Source: an uncultured Bacteroidales bacterium
GTDB lineage: Bacteria; Bacteroidota; Bacteroidia; Bacteroidales; Bacteroidaceae
Reading direction: 5' to 3'
Assembly: GCA_947303715.1 (NCBI GenBank)
Contig: CAMYYY010000024.1
Coordinates: forward strand, 1 to 40,412
DNA: 40,412 bases
The position numbers and the translations under genes are program-made. Every line of letters starts with the position of its first letter. Position 1 is the stretch's first letter. Positions 8,106-16,104 of the stretch are shown one piece after another. Below the pieces are notes generated by a model, which was not told the origin of the DNA, ran no database searches, and saw only the letters and a program-made list of their open reading frames with translations.

Positions 8106-11100
8106 ATGCAAAGGAAATCGTTCATAGGATTGCGTGGGTTGCTTCTGGCAACTCTTGTCGGGTTTACTTCCACGAGTGTTTGGGCTGAAACGGTGGTTAA
8201 CGTCGTCCATGCAGGCACACTCTCCTCGCTTCTGAAGGAAACCGATCCTGAGCTCAAGGTGACGGGCTCCATCAACGGCTCCGATGCCAAATACCTCCGC
8301 AACTTGGTGGTCGATGGCAAAGTGACGTCGCTCGACCTCTCCGAGGCCCGCATCGTCAGCGGCGGCGTGGCTTATTACGAAAACTACAAGACGGAGAACG
8401 ACGTCCTTGGCGAGCGGATGTTCGTCGATTGCGAAAAACTCCGCTATGTCGTCCTGCCCCCTTCTGTGACTGCCATCGGCAGCAATGCCTTTGCCCGCTC
8501 AGGTTTGAAGAAAATCGATATCCCTAACAGCGTGTCGCGTCTGGGCGGCGATGCCTTCGCCTATTGCGGCTCGCTCGACACGGTAATCATCGGCAGCCGC
8601 GTGACCAGGCTCGACCAAGGCGTCTTCTACAGTTCGTCCGTCAAACGTGCCTTTGTCAAGCCCATGACGCCCCCCGCCACACCTGCCTACCTCTTCTCAT
8701 CGAACCCCACCATCCGCGTCTATTCCGACGCGCTCGACGACTACAAGGCTTCGGGCTGGAAGGAGTACGGTTCCATCGTCGGCAAGCTGGAGAACTACTT
8801 TCCACAGGAGGAGGACTCAGCCTCCATTGTCAACAACCTGCGCGAAAAGTGGTTCGAGGATGCAGCCTGCACTGAGCTGAAAGCCGAGTACCGCAACATG
8901 TCCGACGACGAGCTGACCGCCTCGATGACCGAGGACGGAATGCCCTCCTTCATGATTGCCATCGCCATCAAGCTGAAGAACGACGACTGGGCCACCTACG
9001 AGAAGGACTTCCGTATCCACAGCTACAACGCCTTCAGCGATGCCACCTATTGGAACGACAAGATGGGCAGCAGTGGAGGCTCGTACATGGGCAACCCCAC
9101 CGGCATCTACACCAAAGACCTCGACCCGCTCTATGTCTTCGTTGATGAGGACGTCGCCGAGGATGCCACCCTTTACATCGCTGGCTGCGTGGGTAACGAC
9201 CTCGTGACAAAAGCCAAGGCCGGCCAGCGGCTTAAGAAGGGCCTCAACATTGTCGATGGCAGCAAGAACGCTCTCTTTTATATTATCTATACGGCCGACA
9301 CGCGCTCGATGACCAAGACGCTCAGCGAGTGGCCCGACCTGAAAATCCACATCGAGGGCGGCACCGTGAACGGCTACTACGATGTGGCCCGCCACAGCGA
9401 CACCGACTATCGCAGCCTTCTCACCCGTGCAACCCACGAACTCTTCACCATCAAAGGTGGCGAAGCACTCTTCAACTTCAAGAAGACCACCTACAAGAAG
9501 GTCTGGCCGTCATCCATCGACCGCAGCATCTGCTGGTTCGACAGCCTGACCGTCTGGCAGAAGGAGCTGATGGGCTTCTGCGCCTCCGTCGCCTCAGGCC
9601 AGCGGGCAGCTTCACCCTACTGCCTCACCGGCGGCGAAGCCATCTTCCCCATTTACTACAACAACCCCAATTTTGCCATCGAGGGTAAAGAGGGGGACGC
9701 CGGCTATGCCAATTCTACTCCCTACCGCACCTCGTACAACTCTGTCGACTGCATCCAGAATTCCTTTATGATCCGCTGGGAAATGGACGACTGGTGCGCA
9801 GGCCATGAATGTGGTCACAACAACCAGCACTTCATTAATCTGGAGGGTGGTACAGAGGTATCGAACAACCTGTTTGCCAATGTTGTCCGCTATCTCGACG
9901 GCATGGTCACCTCCGTTGGCTCGCCCCTCTCCACCATTGCCGACGAATATGCCCATCGCACCCCATACTTCATCCGCGACGTGAACAGCCAGCTCCGCAT
10001 GTACTATCAGCTCTACCTCTACTTCCATCAGGCACAGAAGAACACGTCGTTCTATCCCGAGCTGTTCAAAGCCTTCCGCAAAGACCCCATGACGCTGTGG
10101 AAGAACTCCAACAACAGTTCCCTGAAGTTCGTCCGCAAAGTCTGCGAACTGGCACAGGAAGACCTCACCGACTTCTTCACCCTTTACGGCTTCTTCGAGC
10201 CGTTCAACAACCTGAGCATCGAGGACTACGGCGCCCACACGATGACCGTCCGCCAGCGCGATATCGACAAGACGCTCGCCGAGATATCCCAATATCCCAA
10301 GAACCGCACTCTCTCCTTCATCGAAGATCGCTCGGACTATGTGCTGACGACCGGTTTCCTCACCACGGCGGGCAAGAAGCGGCGCGACTCGGAACAGGTG
10401 GGACAATGCGGCGACCTGGGACAATTCACCACGTTCCTCCCTGGCGGCTGCGAACCATCTAACTACGTTTATCTGCAGGCCGATTCTATCTATGGTATGG
10501 AGGGTAAAGGCGGCGTGGGATTCCTTGTCCTCGACAACGAAGAGAAGATATTGAGCGCAGCCAACTCCTTGACATTCTGCATCCCCACCAGTTTAGGCAA
10601 TGACTTCAGAATCTATTCTGTTGATGCCGATGGCACCCTTCACGAGGTCACCTATGTCGGCAGCGGTGCAGAAACGGTCACCCTTGAAACCTCAGGAACG
10701 CTGGCCGACTCGCTTTCGGCTACCGTCATCAAGGCCACTATCGGAGGCCCCCTTAACGGCACGGACTTCAAGTATCTGCGTCAGCTCAACGCCTCAGGCC
10801 ATCTTGCTGCCATCGACCTCACCGACGCCAAAATCCTGTCTGGCGGCTCAGCCTATTACGAGAGCTACCGCACCTCCCTCAACACGCTGGGCGAAAAAGC
10901 CTTCAGCGGCTGCCTGAAACTTATTGCCTTCCGCCTGCCTGAGAGCATCACCAAGATTGGTTCCAACGCCTTCTCCAATACCGGCCTCAGGGAGGTCGTC
11001 ATCCCCGATGGAGTGACCTCCGTCGGCGGCGATGCCTTTGCCTACTGCAAGCAGCTGAGTACGGTCACCGTCGGCGCAAAGGTGAAGACCATGTCGCAGG

Positions 11101-11423
11101 GTGTCTTCTATAGCTCTGCCGTCAAGCATGCCTACGTCAAGCCCACGACGCCCCCGAATGTCAGCTCGTACCTTTTCTCCAGCAAGCCCGTCATCCACGT
11201 CTATGCCAGCGCATTGGCAGCTTACAAGGCTTCAGCCTGGGCCGAGTACGGCACGCTGGTTGGTGACCTCGACGACTACCTTGACATTGACGTCATCCCT
11301 GCTGACGAGGAGACGAACGCCGAAACTGATGCTCCCGTTTACGACCTGCTCGGACGCAGGGTTCAGGATCTCCAGCCCGCCACCCTCTACATCCGTAACG
11401 GCCGAAAGTTCATCATCAGATAA
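8106..11423 (+). CDS. Secreted M60-like (enhancin/mucinase-type) zinc metalloprotease flanked by duplicated LRR modules
   Basis: A 1105-residue exported protein. The signal peptide (residues 1-28, ending S-V-W-A) leads into an LRR_5 module of about 200 residues, then a large central region, then a second copy of the same module (about 860-1075), then the C-terminal tag (YDLLGRRV, then TLYIRNGRKFIIR). The central region contains AGHECGHNNQ, where H567, E568 and H571 form HExxH, followed by G-G-T-E-V-S-N-N with E584 as likely third ligand. This HExxH(8-28)E layout and the TEVSNN context are characteristic of peptidase M60-like domains, which in gut Bacteroides cleave mucin-type O-glycoproteins. 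The two LRR modules share long near-identical stretches (GGDAFAYC, QGVFYSS, YLFSS, YKASxWxEYG). The start at 8106 matches both promoter and signal peptide. Carbonic anhydrase follows 10 bp later. The substrate is inferred. Confidence 0.88.
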   Translation: MQRKSFIGLRGLLLATLVGFTSTSVWAETVVNVVHAGTLSSLLKETDPELKVTGSINGSDAKYLRNLVVDGKVTSLDLSEARIVSGGVAYYENYKTENDVLGERMFVDCEKLRYVVLPPSVTAIGSNAFARSGLKKIDIPNSVSRLGGDAFAYCGSLDTVIIGSRVTRLDQGVFYSSSVKRAFVKPMTPPATPAYLFSSNPTIRVYSDALDDYKASGWKEYGSIVGKLENYFPQEEDSASIVNNLREKWFEDAACTELKAEYRNMSDDELTASMTEDGMPSFMIAIAIKLKNDDWATYEKDFRIHSYNAFSDATYWNDKMGSSGGSYMGNPTGIYTKDLDPLYVFVDEDVAEDATLYIAGCVGNDLVTKAKAGQRLKKGLNIVDGSKNALFYIIYTADTRSMTKTLSEWPDLKIHIEGGTVNGYYDVARHSDTDYRSLLTRATHELFTIKGGEALFNFKKTTYKKVWPSSIDRSICWFDSLTVWQKELMGFCASVASGQRAASPYCLTGGEAIFPIYYNNPNFAIEGKEGDAGYANSTPYRTSYNSVDCIQNSFMIRWEMDDWCAGHECGHNNQHFINLEGGTEVSNNLFANVVRYLDGMVTSVGSPLSTIADEYAHRTPYFIRDVNSQLRMYYQLYLYFHQAQKNTSFYPELFKAFRKDPMTLWKNSNNSSLKFVRKVCELAQEDLTDFFTLYGFFEPFNNLSIEDYGAHTMTVRQRDIDKTLAEISQYPKNRTLSFIEDRSDYVLTTGFLTTAGKKRRDSEQVGQCGDLGQFTTFLPGGCEPSNYVYLQADSIYGMEGKGGVGFLVLDNEEKILSAANSLTFCIPTSLGNDFRIYSVDADGTLHEVTYVGSGAETVTLETSGTLADSLSATVIKATIGGPLNGTDFKYLRQLNASGHLAAIDLTDAKILSGGSAYYESYRTSLNTLGEKAFSGCLKLIAFRLPESITKIGSNAFSNTGLREVVIPDGVTSVGGDAFAYCKQLSTVTVGAKVKTMSQGVFYSSAVKHAYVKPTTPPNVSSYLFSSKPVIHVYASALAAYKASAWAEYGTLVGDLDDYLDIDVIPADEETNAETDAPVYDLLGRRVQDLQPATLYIRNGRKFIIR

Positions 11424-11433
11424 ACCACGCACC

Positions 11434-11979
11434 ATGATTGACCAGATTCTCGAATACAACAAGTCCTTTGTGGCTCAGAAGAGCTACGAAAAGTATCTCA
11501 CGGACAAGTACCCCGATAAGAAGCTAGCTGTGCTTTCGTGTATGGACACACGATTGACGGAACTGCTCCCAGCAGCCCTCGGCCTGAAGAACGGCGACGC
11601 GAAAATCATCAAGAATGCCGGTGGTCTGGTAATTTCGCCCTTCGACTCTGCCATGCGCAGCCTCATCGTCGCCATTTACGAATTAGGGGTGGAGGAAATC
11701 ATGGTCGTCGCCCACTCCAATTGCGGAGCCTGTCACATGAGCTTCAGCCACTTCCACGAGGAGATGACTCGTCGGGGCGTGACGGATGAGACGCTCGATG
11801 TCATCCGCAAGTGCGGCATCGACCTCGATTCGTGGCTGGAGGGTTTCAAGGACACCCCGACTTCCGTACGGAAAACCGTCGAAACCATAAAGACTCATCC
11901 CCTCATTCCAAGGGACGTCGTGGTGAGAGGATTCATTATTGATTCCGTGACGGGTGCTTTGGAAGAGATTACGGAGTAG
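11434..11979 (+). CDS. Beta-class carbonic anhydrase
   Basis: A 181-residue cytoplasmic zinc enzyme for reversible hydration of CO2 to bicarbonate. The signature SCMDTR supplies zinc ligand C36 and the D38/R40 dyad; AHSNCGAC supplies H94 and C97. The length is at the short end of the beta class. The ATG at 11434 lies 10 bp after the M60 gene stop and begins the family-typical M-I-D-Q-I-L-E-Y-N-K; the frame is open further up only because it runs inside the previous gene in another frame. Bicarbonate supply supports carboxylation and succinate formation in gut Bacteroidales. Probably cotranscribed with the M60 gene, although the functions look unrelated. Confidence 0.93.
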   Translation: MIDQILEYNKSFVAQKSYEKYLTDKYPDKKLAVLSCMDTRLTELLPAALGLKNGDAKIIKNAGGLVISPFDSAMRSLIVAIYELGVEEIMVVAHSNCGACHMSFSHFHEEMTRRGVTDETLDVIRKCGIDLDSWLEGFKDTPTSVRKTVETIKTHPLIPRDVVVRGFIIDSVTGALEEITE

Positions 11980-12052
11980 CGAGAATCCATCAAAGCTCAG
12001 TTTCAGAAGAAGATAGCGCCGGATTTCGGAAAAAAGAAGATAATAAGGAAGA

Positions 12053-12766
12053 ATGAAGAGTGACTTAGGCAGGAGCGAAAAAGCGAAAGCAATAGTACAT
12101 TTGGCGATTGTGGCGCTGGTGCTGATAGGATTGGTGGTTTGCGGCGTGCGTGTGTTCAGCGGCAGCGGCAAGGAACGAAGCCGAAAACACGACCGTCACG
12201 CGTGGAACGACAGCTACAAGGATCATCGCGAAAGAGAGCGGAACTGGCCTTCAGTCTTCGGCGACTTGCAGGAGACGCAGTTACAGGCAGCCATCAAGAA
12301 CGGCGTACGGGGCACAGTCACTCGTGAGAACGTTGAAACATTAGGGATGGTGCAAATCGGCACAAACGACCTTTATAAAATGGATCGTTTGACGCACTCC
12401 GTGCCTTGGGTAGTGCCCAAGATGGCGACTCTACTCGACGATATCGGAAGGGCTTTCCAGGATTCGCTCTATCGTCGTGGCTATAACCGCCACCATCGCA
12501 TCATCGTTACCAGCGTGACACGCACAGCCGAGGACGTAAAGCGTCTGTCCCAACAGAACGTGAACGCCACAGAGAACTCATGTCATTGCTACGGCACCAC
12601 TATCGATATCACCTACGTCCGTTACGACAAGCCAGAGGAGCATGCCGCCAGCGACGAAAAGCTGCGCAGCCTGCTGATGCAGACGGTCTATAACCTGCGC
12701 GAGCAGAAACGTTGCTACGTGAAATTCGAGCGCAAGCAGAGCTGCCTGCACATCACGGTTCGATGA
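12053..12766 (+). CDS. DUF5715-family protein with an M15-like peptidase signature
   Basis: A 237-residue protein with one N-terminal membrane segment (about residues 14-32) followed by a charged, polar stretch, so it is probably anchored in the inner membrane with its domain in the periplasm. The domain contains R-L-T-H-S-V-P-W-V-V-P, I-V-T-S-V-T-R-T and E-N-S-C-H-C-Y-G-T-T-I-D-I. The SxHxxGxxxDI pattern resembles zinc D-Ala-D-Ala peptidases of the M15 clan, here with C-H-C in place of the usual S-x-H, so a role in peptidoglycan is possible but unproven. AAGGAAGA before the ATG is a plausible ribosome site. Its 3' end overlaps the convergent GH43 gene by 14 bp. I recognise the family only as one of unknown function. 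Confidence 0.75.
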   Translation: MKSDLGRSEKAKAIVHLAIVALVLIGLVVCGVRVFSGSGKERSRKHDRHAWNDSYKDHRERERNWPSVFGDLQETQLQAAIKNGVRGTVTRENVETLGMVQIGTNDLYKMDRLTHSVPWVVPKMATLLDDIGRAFQDSLYRRGYNRHHRIIVTSVTRTAEDVKRLSQQNVNATENSCHCYGTTIDITYVRYDKPEEHAASDEKLRSLLMQTVYNLREQKRCYVKFERKQSCLHITVR

Positions 12767-14309
12767 CAGGACGGAAATCGGCGTAGCTGTCGGAATTGCC
12801 GACGGCATAAAGGCCGATAACAACACCCGTGAAGCCGCCTGCGACTTCGGTACTGACAAGCGTACAGCTATGGCTGCCGACGGTCTGCCAGGTCTTTCCT
12901 TCGTCTTCAGAGAATTGATAGGTATAGACATCGCCATCGGAGGTGATGCGCAGACGGGCATGGTCAGAGCGGATCATGCGCATCTGGGTATCGACCATCG
13001 TCTTGAGGCGCGCCTCCAGCTTAACGGAATAGCCCTTGCCGAAACGGCAGACGCAGAGGTTTTGGTAGCCATCGTTGATTTGATAGACTGAGAGTCCGGC
13101 TTCGTCGCGGGCAGCACTTTGCGTGAGGGTGACATCCACTTCAGCCACTATGTTAGCAGCCTCCTGACGGCAGCCGATGAAGGTAGGCTGATTGTTCTCC
13201 ATAAGTGGGCGTCCGGCATGGAGACGTAACGTGCCATCGTCGAGGAACTCGTACTTAGCAGGGATGGGATTCTGGATATGCACCCAAGCAGGATGGGTGA
13301 AAGGCTGGGTGAAAAGGCGCTGGAGAGGAGCAACATGAGCGGTATCAACAGGTTCGCCGCCATTCACCACAGGCCAACCGCCCTCGGGCCATTCCACAGG
13401 GACGAGAAAGGTCTCGCGCCCAAGGTGATGGTACATGCCGCCGAATTGACGATAGGCAAGGAAGGTCAGCCACCATGAGCCATCAGGAGCCTGGACGAAG
13501 TCGCCGTGCCCTGTGCCCTGCACGCTCTTGGTCTGTCCCTTTTGGCAGCAATTGGTGAGGATGGGGTTATCAGGGTTGGGCTCGTAAGGGCCTTCGATGC
13601 TGCGGCTGCGGGCAATGGTGAGCGAATGGGCAAGCTCAGTACCTCCCTCGGAAATGAGCAGATAGTAGTAGCCGTCCTTTTTATAAAGATGAGGCCCTTC
13701 GGGATAGCGTCCGCCTGTGCCACGCCAGAGGAGGCGGCTGTCGGTAAGCTGACGGCCCGTAGCAGGGTCGATGGTGCAAAGCCAGATGGCATCGTCGGGG
13801 TTGCTGACCATGTAGCATTTTCCGTCTTCCCAATAGAGCGAGGGGTCTATGCCGCCTTGCTGCAGCCAGCAGGGCTCGCTCCAAGGGCCGTAAGGATTGG
13901 TGGCAGAGACGATGAAATTGCCCTTGCCGCCCACGAGGGTGGTAATCATATAGAAGACGCCATCGTGATAGCGGAGTGTGGGGGCATATATACCCGTCCA
14001 TGAAGTGGCGCCGTCGAGGGCAAGCTGCGAGGGACGGCTCAGGATGTTGGCTATCTGCTCCCAATGGACGAGGTCTTTGGAATGATAGAGGGGCACGCCT
14101 GGGAAGTACTGGAACGATGAATTGACGAGATAATAATCGTCGCCCACGCGGCAGATGGAGGGGTCGGGGTGAAAGCCCCCGATGACGGGGCTGGGGATTT
14201 CGTCGGCAGACTGAGCAGACAAGAATGAAAAATGAAAAATGAAAAATGAAAAATAAATCAGACTGAACGAATAACGTTTGATGTTTAGCGGGCGTTTCAT
14301 AAGGGACAT
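12753..14309 (-). CDS. Secreted glycoside hydrolase family 43 (beta-xylosidase/alpha-L-arabinofuranosidase-like)
   Basis: A 518-residue exported enzyme. The five-bladed propeller carries the GH43 triad: HPDPS (D49, general base), GIDPSLYW (D155, pKa modulator) and PEGPHLY (E204, general acid). A C-terminal beta-sandwich domain follows from about residue 330, as in two-domain xylosidases. Likely substrate is xylan or arabinoxylan side chains. The signal peptide (residues about 10-33, rich in F, I and S, ending L-S-A-Q) is partly encoded by a dispersed AAAAATGA repeat at 14224-14256. The start is ambiguous between ATG 14309 and ATG 14300. It lies 7 bp after xseB and is probably transcribed with xseA and xseB from the promoter at 15805. 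Its 3' end overlaps the DUF5715-type gene by 14 bp. Confidence 0.9.
   Translation of the reverse strand: MSLMKRPLNIKRYSFSLIYFSFFIFHFSFLSAQSADEIPSPVIGGFHPDPSICRVGDDYYLVNSSFQYFPGVPLYHSKDLVHWEQIANILSRPSQLALDGATSWTGIYAPTLRYHDGVFYMITTLVGGKGNFIVSATNPYGPWSEPCWLQQGGIDPSLYWEDGKCYMVSNPDDAIWLCTIDPATGRQLTDSRLLWRGTGGRYPEGPHLYKKDGYYYLLISEGGTELAHSLTIARSRSIEGPYEPNPDNPILTNCCQKGQTKSVQGTGHGDFVQAPDGSWWLTFLAYRQFGGMYHHLGRETFLVPVEWPEGGWPVVNGGEPVDTAHVAPLQRLFTQPFTHPAWVHIQNPIPAKYEFLDDGTLRLHAGRPLMENNQPTFIGCRQEAANIVAEVDVTLTQSAARDEAGLSVYQINDGYQNLCVCRFGKGYSVKLEARLKTMVDTQMRMIRSDHARLRITSDGDVYTYQFSEDEGKTWQTVGSHSCTLVSTEVAGGFTGVVIGLYAVGNSDSYADFRPVIEP
14224..14256. repeat. GAAAAAT tandem repeat inside the GH43 signal-peptide codons
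   Basis: Four copies of GAAAAAT/GAATGAAAAAT occur in a row. On the coding strand they spell the hydrophobic stretch F-S-F-F-I-F-H-F-S-F. The same repeat type occurs in the gaps at 21541-21578 and 34988-35082. Confidence 0.7.
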
Positions 14310-14316
14310 ACTTTTT

Positions 14317-14508
14317 TTAGTTCTTGGTTTCTTCGGGTTGGAGGAGTTTCTGCACTTCCTCGTCGGTTTTGTAGAGGACGTCGCGGCAGAAAGTAATGAG
14401 CTCCTGAGCGCGTTTCAGTTGGGCAGTAAGTTGGTCGATGCCCATTTCGCCTGTTTCGATTTGGCGGACGATGTCGTCAAGCTGACGGATGGCTTCTTCG
14501 TAGGTCAT
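14317..14508 (-). CDS. xseB: Exodeoxyribonuclease VII small subunit
   Basis: A 63-residue protein beginning M-T-Y-E-E-A-I-R-Q-L-D-D-I-V, followed by the amphipathic helix with T-A-Q-L-K-R-A-Q-E-L-I typical of XseB. Several copies bind one large subunit to form the cytoplasmic single-strand-specific exonuclease used in repair. It sits 34 bp after xseA, separated by a CTTCAAT-type repeat, and 7 bp before the GH43 gene. The length is slightly short of the usual 70-80 residues. Confidence 0.93.
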   Translation of the reverse strand: MTYEEAIRQLDDIVRQIETGEMGIDQLTAQLKRAQELITFCRDVLYKTDEEVQKLLQPEETKN

Positions 14509-14521
14509 ATCTTTTTAATCT

Positions 14522-14557
14522 TTAATTTTCAATCTTCAATCTTCAATTTTCAATCTT
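14522..14557. repeat. CTTCAAT-type tandem repeat at the end of xseA
   Basis: TTTTCAATCTTCAAT and variants repeat through the xseA-xseB spacer. The last xseA codons (K-I-E-N-stop) are read from this repeat. Confidence 0.65.
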
Positions 14558-15784
14558 TACGATGGAGTGGGCTTCGCCATCGGCAAAGCGGGTGAGGAGG
14601 ATGTCACCTTCGCGGAGTTCGGAGGCGTGGCGAACAGCATGGCCATCAGGTGCATAGGTGATGCTGTAGCCACGACGGAGGATGACGTCGGGGTTGGCTC
14701 CGGCAAGGACTTTCTCAGCAACTTCGAGGCGATGACGCTGCTCGGCCATCAGGGTGCTGACGGCTGTCAGCAAACGTTGGTTGCGGAGGGTGATGGCATT
14801 GGTTTCGTTAGCCTTGCGGAGAGCAAAGGCAGCGGGAAGGCGAAGGGTGAGGCCCTGTAGGCGCTGCTTCTCGGCTGTGATTCGCGTAGCGACGGCAGCA
14901 GCAAGCGATTCGGTAAGGTGCTCAAGCTGGGCGGCAGCATCAGCCATACGGCTAATAAGGAATTCGGCTGCGGCAGTAGGGGTCTTGACGCTGGTATGGG
15001 CGACGGCATCAAGGACCGTCGTATCGCGCTCATGCCCGATGCCCGTGAGAATGGGCAGGGGGAACTGGGCGCAGTTGGCTGCCAACAGATAGGTGTCGAA
15101 GCCGACGAGGTCGCTGGCAGCACCTCCTCCGCGGATGATGACCACCACGTCCCACTTCTCCTCTTCGGCAGCAATGGCATCGAGGGCGCTGATGACCGTC
15201 GACTCTACGGCATCGCCCTGCATGACAGCGGGAAACAGCCCCAGAGAGAACACGAAGCCGTAGGCATTCGTCGCCAGCTGATGGCAGAAGTCGCCATAGC
15301 CTGCAGCCGTTTCCGACGAGATGACAGCCACACGTCGCGGCACGAGGGGCATGGGCAGCTCTTTGTTCAGGTCAATGGTGCCCTCCTGCTCCAACCGCAA
15401 CAGGATTTCGCGGCGTCGCGCAGCCATATCGCCCAGAGTATAGGTGGGGTCGATGTCCTCGACGACAAAGGAGAGACCATACAGTTCGTGGAACTCTACC
15501 GTCACCAGCAACTGCACGCTGATGCCGGCAGTAAACGCCTGTCCCGTAGCCTGCTCGAAATAAGGCTTCAGCATACAAAAACGCGCCCGCCAAATGGTAG
15601 CCCGAGCCTTGGCCACCATGCCTGAGCCCGAGGGATGCTTCTGCACAAGCTCGATGTAGCAATGCCCTGCGGCATTGACATTTACCGAGCTCATTTCGGC
15701 CCGCACCCAATACTCGTCCGGCAGCCCTTCCGCGATGGCTTCGTGCACGCGCTCATTCAGTTCAAACAGGGTCAGAGTTTCCAT
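14543..15784 (-). CDS. xseA: Exodeoxyribonuclease VII large subunit
   Basis: A 413-residue cytoplasmic nuclease subunit. The N-terminal OB-fold (about residues 10-100) binds single-stranded DNA. The catalytic domain contains R-R-V-A-V-I-S-S-E-T-A-A-G-Y-G-D-F, I-R-G-G-G-A-A-S-D-L and I-G-H-E-R-D-T-T-V-L-D, all family hallmarks. A coiled-coil region follows, and the end has the typical R-G-Y-S-I-T segment. I chose the ATG at 15784 (METLTLFELN) because the canonical promoter at 15805-15836 lies just upstream; 17 earlier open codons run through that promoter. The last codons fall in an AT-rich repeat. xseB and a GH43 gene follow on the same strand. Confidence 0.95.
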   Translation of the reverse strand: METLTLFELNERVHEAIAEGLPDEYWVRAEMSSVNVNAAGHCYIELVQKHPSGSGMVAKARATIWRARFCMLKPYFEQATGQAFTAGISVQLLVTVEFHELYGLSFVVEDIDPTYTLGDMAARRREILLRLEQEGTIDLNKELPMPLVPRRVAVISSETAAGYGDFCHQLATNAYGFVFSLGLFPAVMQGDAVESTVISALDAIAAEEEKWDVVVIIRGGGAASDLVGFDTYLLAANCAQFPLPILTGIGHERDTTVLDAVAHTSVKTPTAAAEFLISRMADAAAQLEHLTESLAAAVATRITAEKQRLQGLTLRLPAAFALRKANETNAITLRNQRLLTAVSTLMAEQRHRLEVAEKVLAGANPDVILRRGYSITYAPDGHAVRHASELREGDILLTRFADGEAHSIVKIEN

Positions 15785-15804
15785 TCCTGAGGAATTAAAC
15801 TTTG

Positions 15805-15836
15805 CAAAGATAGTGCAAGGCGAGCGAAAGACCAAA
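15805..15836 (-). promoter_or_regulatory. Promoter of the xseA-xseB-GH43 operon
   Basis: On the minus strand TTTG (15833-15836), exactly 20 bp, and TATCTTTG (15805-15812). The -33 box lies inside the palindromic repeat described at 15805-15852, which is shared with the dus promoter. Confidence 0.85.
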
Positions 15837-15852
15837 TTTATTTGGGTCTTTC
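15805..15852. repeat. Promoter-carrying palindromic repeat, copy 1
   Basis: GAAAGACC (15826-15833) pairs with GGTCTTTC (15845-15852) around AAATTTATTTG. Flanks CAAAGATA and CCGAGC are shared with the copy at 40280-40332, where the stem is GAAATAC/GTATTTC, a compensatory change. The flank AAGGCGAGCGAAA is also repeated at 15900. Confidence 0.8.
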
Positions 15853-15893
15853 CGAGCTGCAGCCTATCTAAAAGCCTCGAAGAGGATTAAAGG

Positions 15894-15946
15894 TAGTGCA
15901 AGGCGAGCGAAAAAGCAAGAATAACAAAGTTTATTTGCTTGCTCTG
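15894..15946. repeat. Degenerate second copy of the promoter repeat
   Basis: TAGTGCAAGGCGAGCGAAA at 15894-15912 is identical over 19 bp to 15811-15829. A GCAAG/CTTGC stem then surrounds AACAAAGTTTATTTG, the counterpart of the CAAATTTATTTG loop. Its right half is the first unit of the following array. Confidence 0.65.
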
Positions 15947-16055
15947 GCAATTTATTTGCCTGCTCTGGCGGCGTAGTTGCCTATTCTATTTTTCCATTCG
16001 CCTGCTCTGTCTATAAACACGGGCCCTGTTTATATAAACACGGGCGGCGTTTATA
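15930..16055. repeat. Tandem array with strict 21-bp period, six units
   Basis: TTTATTTGC lies at 15930 and 15951; TGCTCTG lies at 15940, 15961 and 16003 (TATTCT, a variant, at 15982); TAAACACGGGC lies at 16014 and 16035. All are in one 21-bp phase. As in the array at 1285-1431, the first units have one sequence and the last ones the TAAACACGGGC palindrome. Confidence 0.85.
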
Positions 16056-16104
16056 AAAATCATCAAACGCCAGAAAAAATCCCTCCAAGAATTATGAAAA
16101 AAAA

